This document shows, in pieces, positions 7,022-14,932 of a DNA stretch of 21,926 bases. Position numbers and translations under genes: made by a program. Numbering within the stretch: position 1 is the stretch's first letter; every line of letters starts with the position of its first letter. A model generated the notes under the pieces. That model worked only from the letters and a program-made list of their open reading frames with translations, had not been told where the DNA came from and searched no databases. The stretch comes from an uncultured Caulobacteraceae bacterium (GTDB lineage: Bacteria; Pseudomonadota; Alphaproteobacteria; Caulobacterales; Caulobacteraceae): NCBI GenBank assembly GCA_937910255.1, contig CALEOQ010000515.1, positions 1-21,926 of the forward strand. Direction: 5' to 3'.

Positions 7022-7579
7022 ATGGCTTGGACGTGGCGGCAGTGGCGGTGGGTGGCGGCGGGGGCGGCGATGCTGAGCGCCACGAGCTGCGGCTACGCCA
7101 TGGGCGACTTCCTGATTGGTGATCGCTGCTTCGACAACATCGGCTATTGGGAGAACGGAGTCTGCTACGACAGCGTCGGCTCCCTGAAGCGCCTGCCGCG
7201 CGGCTGGCAGGCCGTGGACTCCGATGAGCTGACGGCGCTCACAGGCCGCGCGAAGGACTGGGGCTTCCTGGAGACGGGGGGCATTGATCTCGACGGCGAC
7301 GGGTCAAAGGATCTGGCGCGGGTCCTGGTGAACCCGTCGATGACGCAGTTCCGTCTGTTCGTCTTCTACGGCAAGGATGACCTCGCCGGCGAGCTGGCCG
7401 TGGCGCTGACCGAACCCCAGAGAGTCGCCGATGTGGCGGGCGTTTCCGTCAGTATGGAGGGGCCGCCGCGTGAGCCCGACAGGGCGCCGCAGCTCACCTT
7501 GCGACGGACCATTGAGGGGCACCGACGGGACATGGTCTTCGCCTGGCGCGGGGATCGCCTGGCGGAGGTGGCGCCGTGA
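7022..7579 (+). CDS. Exported protein with DLDGDG motif, copy 2 of 3
   Basis: A 185-aa paralog of the preceding gene, starting 11 bases after its stop with AGGA eight bases upstream. The N-terminal hydrophobic stretch (10-25) ends in SATSCG, which could be a weak lipobox, so it may be a lipoprotein. It repeats the family plan: RCFDNIG...GVCYD, LPRGWQ, then IDLDGDGSKDLARVLV (88-103), FRLFVFYG and a final MVFAWRG. The sequence has diverged far from copy 1 while the motif order is kept, so this is not a recent tandem duplication. The function is unknown; immunity to the neighbouring RHS-type domain is possible. Confidence 0.65.
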   Translation: MAWTWRQWRWVAAGAAMLSATSCGYAMGDFLIGDRCFDNIGYWENGVCYDSVGSLKRLPRGWQAVDSDELTALTGRAKDWGFLETGGIDLDGDGSKDLARVLVNPSMTQFRLFVFYGKDDLAGELAVALTEPQRVADVAGVSVSMEGPPREPDRAPQLTLRRTIEGHRRDMVFAWRGDRLAEVAP

Positions 7580-8145
7580 TCGAGCCGCCCCCTATCCCGG
7601 TCGGACGGATTTTACGGGGCTGTCTGCTGTCGGTGGTCATGGTGCTGCTGCTGATGGGCTCCTGCACAGTCGGCTGCCTGGGCCGCGGGGCTGAGTATAC
7701 GCAACGCTGCCGGGACAATGGCGGCGTGCCAGGCGCGATGGCCTGCCACATGCCGCGGCTGACCGTGGCGCCGCCGGAGGGTTGGGTGTTCCGCACGGCG
7801 GCCGAAATGCGGCCGGGTTACGATGGCGAGCAGGCGTGGCGGGAGGCGCTGGACCACTATCAGCGGCTGGCGGTGGCGGCCGACTTCGACGGCGACGGGC
7901 GGGAAGACCAGGCGGCGATCCTGCTGGACGAGACCTTTGAGACTTTCGCGGTCTTCGCCTTTCCGGCGGCCGGCGAGGCGGTGAGATTGACACCAGCCCA
8001 GCCGGTCGCCGGGTTACCGGGCCGGGCCCTGGCCGTGCGCACACCCTGGCTCGGCGGAAGCCCGTCCCTGGTGGTGAAGGCCGCGGACGGCGAGGACGAG
8101 ACGTACGCCTGGGATGGCGCGGCGTTCGTGAAGACGGCCGGTTAA
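7576..8145 (+). CDS. Exported protein with DFDGDG motif, copy 3 of 3
   Basis: A 189-aa paralog that begins with a GTG overlapping the stop of copy 2 by four bases (GTGA), so it is translationally coupled. It has a strong hydrophobic segment at 12-30 ending GSCTVGC (possible lipid attachment or membrane anchor), then RCRDNGG, PPEGWVF, ADFDGDGREDQAAILLDE (102-119), FAVFAFP and a closing TYAWDG. The three copies form one operon-like block between the large terminase and the portal gene, which are normally adjacent. The base composition of this copy is close to that of the phage genes, unlike copy 1. Confidence 0.65.
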   Translation: MIEPPPIPVGRILRGCLLSVVMVLLLMGSCTVGCLGRGAEYTQRCRDNGGVPGAMACHMPRLTVAPPEGWVFRTAAEMRPGYDGEQAWREALDHYQRLAVAADFDGDGREDQAAILLDETFETFAVFAFPAAGEAVRLTPAQPVAGLPGRALAVRTPWLGGSPSLVVKAADGEDETYAWDGAAFVKTAG

Positions 8146-8185
8146 GGGCCCGACCGACTTAAAGAAAATCGGATTTCTCTGACAC

Positions 8186-8207
8186 AGCGTCCCCGGCTTG
8201 GGACGCT
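8186..8207 (+). terminator. Hairpin before the portal gene
   Basis: AGCGTCCC (8186-8193) pairs perfectly with GGGACGCT (8200-8207) around a six-base loop. It lies 41 bases after the last accessory gene and 13 bases before the portal ATG. It could end the accessory transcript, act as an attenuator, or be a processing signal. There is no U tract. Confidence 0.45.
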
Positions 8208-8220
8208 TAGGGGCGTTTGC

Positions 8221-10110
8221 ATGACCCATGACGACATCCTGCGCGATGCCCGCGACGCGTTCGAGCGCGCGTCGGCCCATGAGGCCGAGATCCGCGAGGA
8301 GGCGCGCGACGACCTGCGGTTTGCGCGGCTGGGTGAGCAATGGCCGGAGAAGGTGCGCCGGGACCGGGAGCTGGACGGGCGTCCCTGCCTGACCATCAAC
8401 CGGCTGCCGGCCTTCATCCGCCAGGTGGTCAATGATGCGCGGCTGAACAAGCCGGCCATCGCCTGCCATCCGGTGGACGACGGCGCCGATCCGCAGACCG
8501 CCGAGATCTTCAACGGCCTGATCCGCCATATCGAGCAGTCGAGCGACGCCGAGGTCGCCTATGACACGGCGCTGGATTTCGCGGTCACCTGCGGCTTCGG
8601 CTATTTCCGGATCAACACCCGCTACGCCCGGGACGACAGCTTCGAGCAGGACATCGTCATCGAGCGGGTGGCCGATCCGTTCAGCGTCTATGGGGATCCG
8701 GACTCCACGGCCGCCGACTCCTCAGACTGGAACACCGCCTTCGTGGTCGACAGCCTGCCGCGCGCCGCCTTCCAGGCGCGGTGGAAGGGCGCAGAGGCGG
8801 CAGACTGGTCGGGGGCGGCCTATGGCGGCCTGGCCGAGGCCTGGGGCGACGGCGACCGGGTGACTGTCGCCGAGTTCTGGCGACGCGAGGCCGTGGCCCG
8901 CAAGATCGTGGCCTTGAGCGACGGCCAGGTGATCGAGCTTTCCGCCTATGAGGCGCAGAAGGGGCTGTTCGACGCCCTGGGCGTCAGCGTCGTCGGATCA
9001 CCGCGGCAGGTGGCGAGCCACAGGGTAGTGCAGCATGTGGTCACCGGCGCCGAGGTGCTGGAGACCGTGGAGTGGGCCGGACGGTTCATTCCCATCGTGC
9101 CGGTCTATGGCGAGGAGCTGCGGATCGACGGCAGGCGGCGACTGCGCAGCCTGGTCCGCGACGCCAAGGACCCGCAGCGGATGTTCAACTACTGGCGGAC
9201 CACGACGACCGAGCTGGTGGCCTTGGCGCCCAAGGCGCCGTTCATTGGGCGCAAGGGGGCGTTCGAGACCGATGCGGAGAAGTGGGCGAGCGCCAACGTT
9301 CAGACCCATGCCTATCTGGAATATGACGGCCCTGAGCCGCCGATGCGCCAGCCCTTCGCCGGCGTGCCGGCCGGCGCGCTGCAGGAGGCGCTGAACGCCA
9401 GCGACGATATGAAGGCGATCATGGGCCTGCATGACGCCAGCCTGGGGGCGCGGTCCAATGAGACCAGCGGCCGGGCGATCATGGCCCGCCAGCGGGAGGG
9501 GGACGTCTCCACCTTCCACTATATCGACAATCTGAGCCGGGCGATCCGGCACGCCGGCCGGATCCTGATCGACCTGATCCCCAAGGTCTATGCCGCCCCG
9601 CGGGTGGTGCGTGTGCTGGGGCCGAGCGGCGAGGCGAAGCTGGCGCATGTGAACCAGCCGGTGGCGGTGCGGGAGGCGGACGCGGCCGGCCAGGTGCGCG
9701 AGGTGCAGCGGATCTATGATCTGAGCGTCGGCAAGTACGACCTGACGGTGCGGGCCGGCCCCAGCTTCACCAGCCGCCGGGAAGAGGCGGCGACCCAGAT
9801 GATCCAGCTGATCCAGGCCTATCCGGCTGCGGCGCCGGTGATCGGGGACCTGCTGGCGCGCAATCTGGACTGGCCCGGCGCCGATGAGATCGCCCAGCGC
9901 CTTTCCAGCCTGCTGCCAGCCCAGGTGCGGGGCGAGGCGCCGGAGCTGGGCGAGGCCCGGGCGGCCATCGAGAAGCTGTCGCGGGCGCTGGCGGGCGCCA
10001 ACCAGAAGCTGGAGGCCATGGCGCGCGACCAGGCGCTGGAGCTGCGGAAGCTGGAGATCGCCGCCTTCGAGGCGCAGACCAACCGCCTCAAGGCGACCGG
10101 CGCCCCCTGA
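8221..10110 (+). CDS. P22-type portal protein
   Basis: A 629-aa portal protein, the dodecameric ring through which DNA enters and leaves the capsid. The N-terminal part, DDLRFARLGEQWPEKVRRDREL followed by RPCLTINRLPAFIRQVVND, is the hallmark opening of P22-like portals, as are FGYFRI and the DPFSVYGDPDS segment. The middle carries FNYWRTTTTELVALAPKAPFIG and SNETSGRAIMARQREGD, both typical. The C-terminal 50 residues form a long helix with an LRKLEIAAFEAQTNRLK pattern, likely coiled coil. P22 gp1 is longer (about 725 residues), mostly at the C-terminal barrel. It starts with ATG 8221 after a GGGG-rich stretch. The portal type indicates a short-tailed (podovirus) particle. Confidence 0.9.
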   Translation: MTHDDILRDARDAFERASAHEAEIREEARDDLRFARLGEQWPEKVRRDRELDGRPCLTINRLPAFIRQVVNDARLNKPAIACHPVDDGADPQTAEIFNGLIRHIEQSSDAEVAYDTALDFAVTCGFGYFRINTRYARDDSFEQDIVIERVADPFSVYGDPDSTAADSSDWNTAFVVDSLPRAAFQARWKGAEAADWSGAAYGGLAEAWGDGDRVTVAEFWRREAVARKIVALSDGQVIELSAYEAQKGLFDALGVSVVGSPRQVASHRVVQHVVTGAEVLETVEWAGRFIPIVPVYGEELRIDGRRRLRSLVRDAKDPQRMFNYWRTTTTELVALAPKAPFIGRKGAFETDAEKWASANVQTHAYLEYDGPEPPMRQPFAGVPAGALQEALNASDDMKAIMGLHDASLGARSNETSGRAIMARQREGDVSTFHYIDNLSRAIRHAGRILIDLIPKVYAAPRVVRVLGPSGEAKLAHVNQPVAVREADAAGQVREVQRIYDLSVGKYDLTVRAGPSFTSRREEAATQMIQLIQAYPAAAPVIGDLLARNLDWPGADEIAQRLSSLLPAQVRGEAPELGEARAAIEKLSRALAGANQKLEAMARDQALELRKLEIAAFEAQTNRLKATGAP

Positions 10111-10149
10111 TCCGTCTCGCGTTTTCAGAGCAAATTCAAGGACATCAAG

Positions 10150-10971
10150 ATGATGCAAGACCCGACCTATCCAGGCGGCGCCGATCCGCGCCTGCTTGGT
10201 CCCGGTGCAGACGCCGACGCGATCGAGGAGATCGAGCATGGCGGCCAGTTCTATCGCCTGCCGCGGGCGCTGAAGGCGCAGCTGATGGCCAATATCGACC
10301 ATGAGAGCGCCGCCCAGGCGGTGGCGGCCGAGCGGCGGGCCCTGGCCGAGCGGGCGAAGATGATCGAGCTGGAGGCCGAGCTGGCCGGCGCCAGCGCGCA
10401 GGACCGGGCGGTGCTGATCGCCCTGGAGCAGCAGCTGACGCAGTTCGAGGGCGTCGACTGGCAGGCGCTCGGCCAGCAGGACCCACAACTGGCCCAGGCG
10501 CTGTGGGCGCAGGCCAATGACATCGCCCAGGCCCGCGAGGCCTATGGCCAGGCCCTGGCCCAGCAGGACGAAATGGCGCGGGCTGCGGCTGGCGAACGGG
10601 CGCGGATCGAGCTGGAGGAGACCGGCCGGGTGCTGGCCGGTCAGATCGAGGGCTGGTCGCCGGAGGTGGCGGCCAAGCTGGTGGAATACGCCCAGGCCTT
10701 CGGCGTCACCCTGGAGGAACTGCGCGAGGTGGCCGATCCTCGGCTGTGGATGATCCTGCACCGGGCCCAGCAGGGGGAGGCGGCGATGCAGGCGCAGACC
10801 CAAGCGCCGCAGATGGGCGGCGCCCCGGCCCAGGCGCTGGCGCCGGCCATGCAGGTGCGCCCCGCCGTGCAGGTGGGCGGCGGCTCGGCCCCGGCCAGCG
10901 CCGTGCGAGACGACATGGGCGCGGCCGAGTGGATGCGCCGCAGGAATGCTCAGACCATGGCGGGGCGGTGA
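10150..10971 (+). CDS. Probable capsid scaffolding protein
   Basis: A 273-aa, acidic, Ala/Glu/Gln-rich protein between portal and coat, where P22-like phages encode the scaffold that guides procapsid assembly. Residues about 55-95 and 120-175 are long amphipathic helices likely to form coiled coils (AAERRALAERAKMIELEAELAGA, given here as pattern only). The last third is Pro/Gln/Ala-rich and flexible, ending in a short basic helix (AEWMRRRNAQTMAGR) that could bind the coat protein. AAGGA lies about eight bases before ATG 10150. There is little sequence conservation in this class, so the call rests on position, length and composition. Confidence 0.7.
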   Translation: MMQDPTYPGGADPRLLGPGADADAIEEIEHGGQFYRLPRALKAQLMANIDHESAAQAVAAERRALAERAKMIELEAELAGASAQDRAVLIALEQQLTQFEGVDWQALGQQDPQLAQALWAQANDIAQAREAYGQALAQQDEMARAAAGERARIELEETGRVLAGQIEGWSPEVAAKLVEYAQAFGVTLEELREVADPRLWMILHRAQQGEAAMQAQTQAPQMGGAPAQALAPAMQVRPAVQVGGGSAPASAVRDDMGAAEWMRRRNAQTMAGR

Positions 10972-11273
10972 TGGCGGGGCGAGAGGGCTATATCCCGTCT
11001 TCATGGGCTGAAGTGGACGACCCATGGGGCGTCTATAGGCAGCGCAAGGCGCCGCAAGATGTGAGGCCCCAAGCTCCAACAACCACGCTCGACGCTGGTC
11101 AAGGCTTGGCCGCATACGTCGCGCAAAACGGTGTCCGCAATGAACGTGTCCGCCTTGGCTATCTGGGCCAGGTGCACGCGCTGGACGGCTTCGACAATGC
11201 GGGCCGCGCAGATCTGAAGGAATCCTGGCGGCCTGTCACACCTGCGGCGCAGCGAGCGTTGATCGAGGCGTAG
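10971..11273 (+). CDS. Hypothetical protein, possibly the first half of an amber-split gene
   Basis: A 100-aa protein starting at the TGATG overlap with the scaffold stop, so coupled to it. The first 45 residues are polar and proline-rich (YIPSSWAEVDDPWGVYRQRKAP), followed by a helical part (RNERVRLGYLGQVHALDGFDNAGRADL, pattern only) and VTPAAQRALIEA. I do not recognise a family. It ends at TAG 11271-11273, and the same frame stays open for 136 more codons to 11681, as described under the next entry. The break may be a real stop, a CAG-to-TAG mutation or a sequencing error. The region is less GC-rich than the scaffold gene. Confidence 0.5.
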   Translation: MAGREGYIPSSWAEVDDPWGVYRQRKAPQDVRPQAPTTTLDAGQGLAAYVAQNGVRNERVRLGYLGQVHALDGFDNAGRADLKESWRPVTPAAQRALIEA

Positions 11274-11681
11274 CGCCCAGGCACGGGCCCAAATGAGGGC
11301 AGCGCTGGGAACGCCAACAAAACAAATCCAGCTGCGACGAAGGCGGCCAAAACCTGGGGCTTGATCGGGCGAGGCAACGCTCTTTTGGCTGCTGCTCTTG
11401 GCGCTTACGAAGTCGCCCGCTCCGAAGACAAGACGCGAGCGGCTGCTGGCGTTGCGGGCTCGACGGCAGGTGGCGTAGCAGGAGGTATCGCAGGGGCCGA
11501 GGCTGGGGCGATCATTGGAGCGCCATTCTTCCCGCCCTACGGTCCCGCGGCCGGGGCCGTGATTGGCGGAGTAGCCGGAGCTGTGGGGGGCGGCATAGGA
11601 GGCGATTGGGCTGGGGAAGCGGTCTTCGACTTCATCGCCCCGCGCGTCAGTAAACCCGCTCCCGCATCCGCTGAAAAATGA
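11274..11681 (+). CDS. Glycine-zipper hydrophobic protein, in frame after an amber codon
   Basis: 136 sense codons follow TAG 11271 in the same frame as the preceding gene. The first 27 residues are polar (GTGPNEGSAGNANKTNPAATK), then TWGLIGRGNALLAAALGAYE begins a region dominated by GxxxG patterns: AGVAGSTAGGVAGGIAGAEAGAIIG and a second block ending GGGIGGDW. Such glycine zippers are found in membrane-inserting and translocation segments of toxins and in some phage proteins. If translated alone, the only starts are TTG 11361 and poorer ones, without a good ribosome-binding site. That makes fusion with 10971-11273 more natural: a 236-residue protein with a polar head and membrane-active tail. 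The 3' end overlaps the minus-strand gene by 35 bases. Confidence 0.5.
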   Translation, partial: RPGTGPNEGSAGNANKTNPAATKAAKTWGLIGRGNALLAAALGAYEVARSEDKTRAAAGVAGSTAGGVAGGIAGAEAGAIIGAPFFPPYGPAAGAVIGGVAGAVGGGIGGDWAGEAVFDFIAPRVSKPAPASAEK

Positions 11682-12060
11682 CCGTCCGGTTCTCTTCGAA
11701 GGCGGGGAAGATCACCACGCCCCGCCAGTCGCGGAAGTATCCCGGCAAATGTTCGGCGAATGCGGCGTCCAGCTCGATAAAGCCCTTCGCGCTCTCGCAG
11801 ATGCGGATGCCTCGACCGTCCTCAAGCCAGATGTCGAAGACAACCTCATCGATTGTGATGAGGTCGAGCTTGAGGGCGATGACTCTCTCAATCGCTGGAA
11901 AGGCCGCCAAGAAGGGCGGAGGCGGCTTCTGCCAGAACCAGCCTCTCTTTGGCGCCTGGAAGACGAAGCCCTCACTTTGAATCGCAAGTTCGCCATAGTT
12001 CCTCATTTGTTCTAGTTTAGCGAGGGCTTTACCCAAGGCAAGGCTGAAGTCTCGCCCCAT
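11647..12060 (-). CDS. Hypothetical protein of possible immunity type
   Basis: A 137-aa protein encoded against the phage genes, between scaffold and coat. It opens DFSLALGKALAKLEQMRNYGEL, then RGWFWQKPP, IERVIALKLDLITIDEVVFDIWLEDG and a final HLPGYFRDWRGVVIFPAFEENRTVIFQR (patterns only). I recall alpha/beta proteins of this plan next to polymorphic toxin genes, where they are presumed immunity proteins, but cannot name a family. ATG 12060 is chosen because the frame upstream of it gives an uncharacteristic leader; the ribosome-binding site is poor. It is convergent with the glycine-zipper gene, with 3' ends overlapping by 35 bases. Composition is less GC-rich than the coat gene. Confidence 0.6.
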   Translation of the reverse strand: MGRDFSLALGKALAKLEQMRNYGELAIQSEGFVFQAPKRGWFWQKPPPPFLAAFPAIERVIALKLDLITIDEVVFDIWLEDGRGIRICESAKGFIELDAAFAEHLPGYFRDWRGVVIFPAFEENRTVIFQRMRERVY

Positions 12061-12191
12061 TGCCGTAATCGCAGGCTCTGCAGCCCCCGGAGTGACCCTC
12101 CGGGCGCACGTGCGCGCCTGATCCGTATCCAACAACCCAACCGGCGCAGATGCGCCGACCCACATTCCATCCTCAAGGAAGACGAGAGCCT

Positions 12192-13388
12192 ATGGCCAAT
12201 TCGCTGCTTTCCCCGACCGCGGTCACCCGCGAGGCCCTGCGTGTGCTGCATCAGAAGCTGAACTTCGTGGGTTCGATCACGCGGGAGTATGACGACAGCT
12301 TCGCGCGGCAGGGCGCCAAGGTAGGCGACACCCTGAAGGTGCGCCTGCCCAACCAGTATGTGGTGCGCACGGGCCCGACGCTCGACGCCCAGGACACCAC
12401 CGAGACCAGCGTCGAGCTGAAGGTGCAGACCCAGAAGGGGGTGGACCTGAACTTCACCTCGGTGGACCTGACCCTGTCGCTGGACGACTTCTCCGAGCGG
12501 ATCATCGAACCGGCCATGAGCGTGCTGGCGGCCAATATCGAGGCCGACGCCATGGGCATGTACAAGGATGTCCACAACCAGGTGAACAACCAAGGCGCGG
12601 CCGCCAGCTTCGCCAAGATCCTGCAGGGCCGGAAGATCCTGGTGGACAATCTGGCCCCCCTGGCCGGGCGGACCTGCAATCTGAACACCCAGGACAATGT
12701 GGACCTGGTGGATGCGCTGAAGGGCCTGTTCAACGACAAGGCCAGCATCTCCAAGCAGTACCGCGAAGGCTTCATGGGCCGCAGCGCCGGCTTCGACTTC
12801 ATGGAGAACACCCTGTGGCCGTCCCACACGGTAGGGAGCAAGGCCGGCTCGCCGCTGGTGAACGGGGCGGGCCAGACCGGTGGGACGCTGGCCACCGACG
12901 GCTGGGCCAACAGCTCGCCGGTGCTGAAGGCGGGCGATGTGTTCACCATCACCGGCGTCTTCCGGGTGCATCCGGAGACCAAGCAGTCCACCGGCGTGCA
13001 GCAGCAGTTCGTGGTCAAGGCCGACGCCAGCTCCAACGGGTCGGGCGTCGCCAGCCTGCAGATCTCGCCGGCCATCGTCACCACGGGCGCGGCGCAGAAC
13101 GTGTCGGGCGCGCCGGGGGACAATGCCCAGATCCAGGTGGCCGGCACGGGCGGGGCGGCCCACGGGATCTCCATGGCCTATCACAAGGGCGCCTTCGCCT
13201 TCGCCACCGCCGACATGGTCATGCCGCGGGGCGTGGACTTCGCCGCCCGGGAGGTCTTCGACGGGGTCTCCATGCGGATCGTGCGGCAGTACGACATCAA
13301 CAACGACAAGTTCCCCTGCCGCCTGGACGTCCTCTATGGCTTCCAGACCCTGCGCCCGCAGCTGGCCTGCCGCCTGGCCAACAACTAG
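12192..13388 (+). CDS. P22-type major coat protein
   Basis: A 398-aa protein with the pattern of the P22 gp5 coat family (HK97 fold plus inserted domain). Typical segments are the start LLSPTAVTREALRVLHQKLNFVG, the EYDDSFARQGAKVGDTLKVRLP arm, the VDLNFTSVDLTLSLDDFSERIIEPA spine region (patterns only) and the MVMPRGVDFAAREVFDGVSMRIVRQYDINNDKFPCRLDVLYG end. ATG 12192 has AAGGAAG about nine bases upstream; an in-frame ATG 42 bases earlier lacks this. The gene is the capsid shell subunit. It should follow the scaffold directly but is separated from it by 1.2 kb of accessory genes. Confidence 0.88.
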   Translation: MANSLLSPTAVTREALRVLHQKLNFVGSITREYDDSFARQGAKVGDTLKVRLPNQYVVRTGPTLDAQDTTETSVELKVQTQKGVDLNFTSVDLTLSLDDFSERIIEPAMSVLAANIEADAMGMYKDVHNQVNNQGAAASFAKILQGRKILVDNLAPLAGRTCNLNTQDNVDLVDALKGLFNDKASISKQYREGFMGRSAGFDFMENTLWPSHTVGSKAGSPLVNGAGQTGGTLATDGWANSSPVLKAGDVFTITGVFRVHPETKQSTGVQQQFVVKADASSNGSGVASLQISPAIVTTGAAQNVSGAPGDNAQIQVAGTGGAAHGISMAYHKGAFAFATADMVMPRGVDFAAREVFDGVSMRIVRQYDINNDKFPCRLDVLYGFQTLRPQLACRLANN

Positions 13389-13413
13389 GGCCGCCCGCCG
13401 TTGACACGAACCG

Positions 13414-13440
13414 GGGCGGCGGGGGCCAAGCCCGCCGCCC
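13414..13440 (+). terminator. Strong hairpin after the coat gene
   Basis: GGGCGGCGGG (13414-13423) pairs perfectly with CCCGCCGCCC (13431-13440) around a seven-base loop: ten G-C pairs. It lies 25 bases after the coat stop and before the adaptor start at 13462. In this position such stems act as partial terminators or protect the 3' end of abundant coat mRNA. There is no U tract. Confidence 0.65.
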
Positions 13441-13461
13441 GTCTGGCAGGGAGGAGGGCGC

Positions 13462-14085
13462 ATGGCGCTCATGACCTATGACGACCTGAAGACCGCCGTG
13501 GCCGACTGGCTGGAGCGGAGCGATCTGGCCGGGCGGGCTTCTGACTTCATCACCCTGGCCGAGGCGCGGCTGAACCGCGAGCTGCGGCTGGCGGTGATGG
13601 AGGCCGAGGTGAGGCTGACCGCTGCGCCGGGTGCGCGGCGCCTGGAGCTGCCGGCCGACTGCCGCGAGGCCCTGGGCCTCTGGCGGGAGGACGGGGCGGT
13701 GCGCGTCGCCATGCGCTATCGCCCGGCGGGCCTGCTGCCGCGCAGCGATGTGGGCGGCCGGCCGGACTATTGGAGCCTGGAGGGGCGCGCGATCGTGCTC
13801 GACCGCCCCTGCGATCAGGAAATCGGTTTCGTGCTGCGGCGGGTGGGGCGGCTGGCGCTCAGCGCCGAGGCGCCGACCAACGCCGTCCTGGCCGAGCATC
13901 CGGACCTCTATCTGTTCGCCGCCCTGGCCGAGGCCTGCCCCTATCTGCGTGACGGGGAGATGACCGGGCATTTCAACGCGCGGTTCGAAATGGCGCTGGC
14001 CCAGGCCCGCGCCGCCGACGCCCGGCGGCACGGGATGGCGAACCTGGTCACCGACCTGCCTCGACCGGAGACCCTCCCATGCTGA
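13462..14085 (+). CDS. Phage adaptor / head-completion protein
   Basis: A 207-aa protein of the phage adaptor type (like P22 gp4 and its SU10-like relatives), which forms the ring joining the portal to the tail. The N-terminal helix MTYDDLKTAVADWLERSDL followed by DFITLAEARLNRELR is the usual opening. The middle has LELPADCREALGLW and YRPAGLLP, and DYWSLEGRAIVLDRP; the end is helical with LFAALAEACPYLRD. A strong GGGAGGAGGG ribosome-binding site precedes ATG 13462. It overlaps the next gene by seven bases. It follows the coat gene as expected for this phage type. Confidence 0.8.
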   Translation: MALMTYDDLKTAVADWLERSDLAGRASDFITLAEARLNRELRLAVMEAEVRLTAAPGARRLELPADCREALGLWREDGAVRVAMRYRPAGLLPRSDVGGRPDYWSLEGRAIVLDRPCDQEIGFVLRRVGRLALSAEAPTNAVLAEHPDLYLFAALAEACPYLRDGEMTGHFNARFEMALAQARAADARRHGMANLVTDLPRPETLPC

Positions 14086-14318
14086 ACGTTGGGCCAGACG
14101 TTCCACAGGCCCTGCGCCCCTTGCTGGGCGAGCTGGTGGAGGCGGTGCGCGCCCTGCGGGAGCCCGGCGCGCCGATGCGGATCTTCGCCTGTGACGCCGC
14201 AGAGCTGCCGCCGGCCAAGGCCTGGCCGCAGACCCTGGTCCTGGTGGCCGACCTTTCGACCCTGGCGGTCTCCGACGGGAACGCCTGGGTGCGGCAAGAC
14301 ACGGGAGCTGTCCTCTGA
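14079..14318 (+). CDS. Small hypothetical virion protein
   Basis: A 79-aa protein coupled to its neighbours on both sides (overlap of seven bases upstream, one base downstream). The first half is a helix (ALRPLLGELVEAVRALREP); the second half, LVLVADLSTLAVSDGNAWVR, resembles the small beta motif seen at the start or end of tail-fibre proteins (hydrophobic strand, then SDG-x-x-W). It may be a small tail or fibre-attachment component. I know no family name, so the role is inferred from position only. Confidence 0.6.
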   Translation: MLNVGPDVPQALRPLLGELVEAVRALREPGAPMRIFACDAAELPPAKAWPQTLVLVADLSTLAVSDGNAWVRQDTGAVL

Positions 14319-14923
14319 TGCCTTCGACCTACACCGCCTCCCTGCGCCTGGAGATGCAGGCGGCCGGGGAGAACCTCAACACCTGGGGCGCCCCCCGGCT
14401 GAACACGGTCATCGACCGGCTGGACCAGGCGATCGCCGGACGCAGCGCCATCACCTTGGCGGGCGACCATGTGCTGACCAGCGCCAATGTCGGCGACGAC
14501 GAGGCCCGGCGGGCCATGCTGGACTTTTCCGGCGCCGGCCCGGCGACAGTGACCCTGCCGGCCGCCAGCAAGATCTATCTGGTGCGCAACGCCGCCAGCG
14601 GACCGGTCACCCTGACCACCGGGGCCGGGACCACGGCGGTGATCGACAGCCAGGACGTGACCCTGGCCGCCTGTGACGGGACCAACGTCTTCCCCCTGGG
14701 GGTCGGCGGCCTGAGCCTGAAGGCCTATGTGGAGGCCGTGGCCTGGAGCTACAACGCCGGCGCCCTGCCGGCCCAGGCCGGCAATGCCGGCAAGGTGGTC
14801 GCCACAGATGGCGAGGCGGCCGGCTGGCGGTTCGTCACCAGCCTCTCGGACTACACCCAAGATCAGACGCAACGGGCCAGCGCCGCCGACCGGCGGGCCG
14901 CGGCCCTGGCCTATTTCGGCTGA
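14318..14923 (+). CDS. Tail-associated hypothetical protein
   Basis: A 201-aa protein beginning at a TGATG overlap. The opening, MPSTYTASLRLEMQAAGENLNTWG followed by LNTVIDRLDQAIAG (patterns only), is one I recall from the tail region of alphaproteobacterial phages. The middle is beta-rich with many T/V/G residues (VTLPAASKIYLVRNAASGPVTLTTG), consistent with a fibre or spike base. The end is helical (RASAADRRAAALAYFG). Probably a structural tail component; the exact role is unknown. Confidence 0.65.
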   Translation: MPSTYTASLRLEMQAAGENLNTWGAPRLNTVIDRLDQAIAGRSAITLAGDHVLTSANVGDDEARRAMLDFSGAGPATVTLPAASKIYLVRNAASGPVTLTTGAGTTAVIDSQDVTLAACDGTNVFPLGVGGLSLKAYVEAVAWSYNAGALPAQAGNAGKVVATDGEAAGWRFVTSLSDYTQDQTQRASAADRRAAALAYFG

Positions 14924-14932
14924 GGAGACCCC

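Noticed and set aside
8998..11115. A 705-codon open frame on the minus strand
   Set aside because: It lies antisense to the portal and scaffold genes and spans their junction. The translation is His/Gly/Leu/Arg-biased without domain patterns.
12012..13472. A 486-codon open frame on the minus strand
   Set aside because: It is antisense to the coat gene, which has a clear family match and ribosome-binding site.
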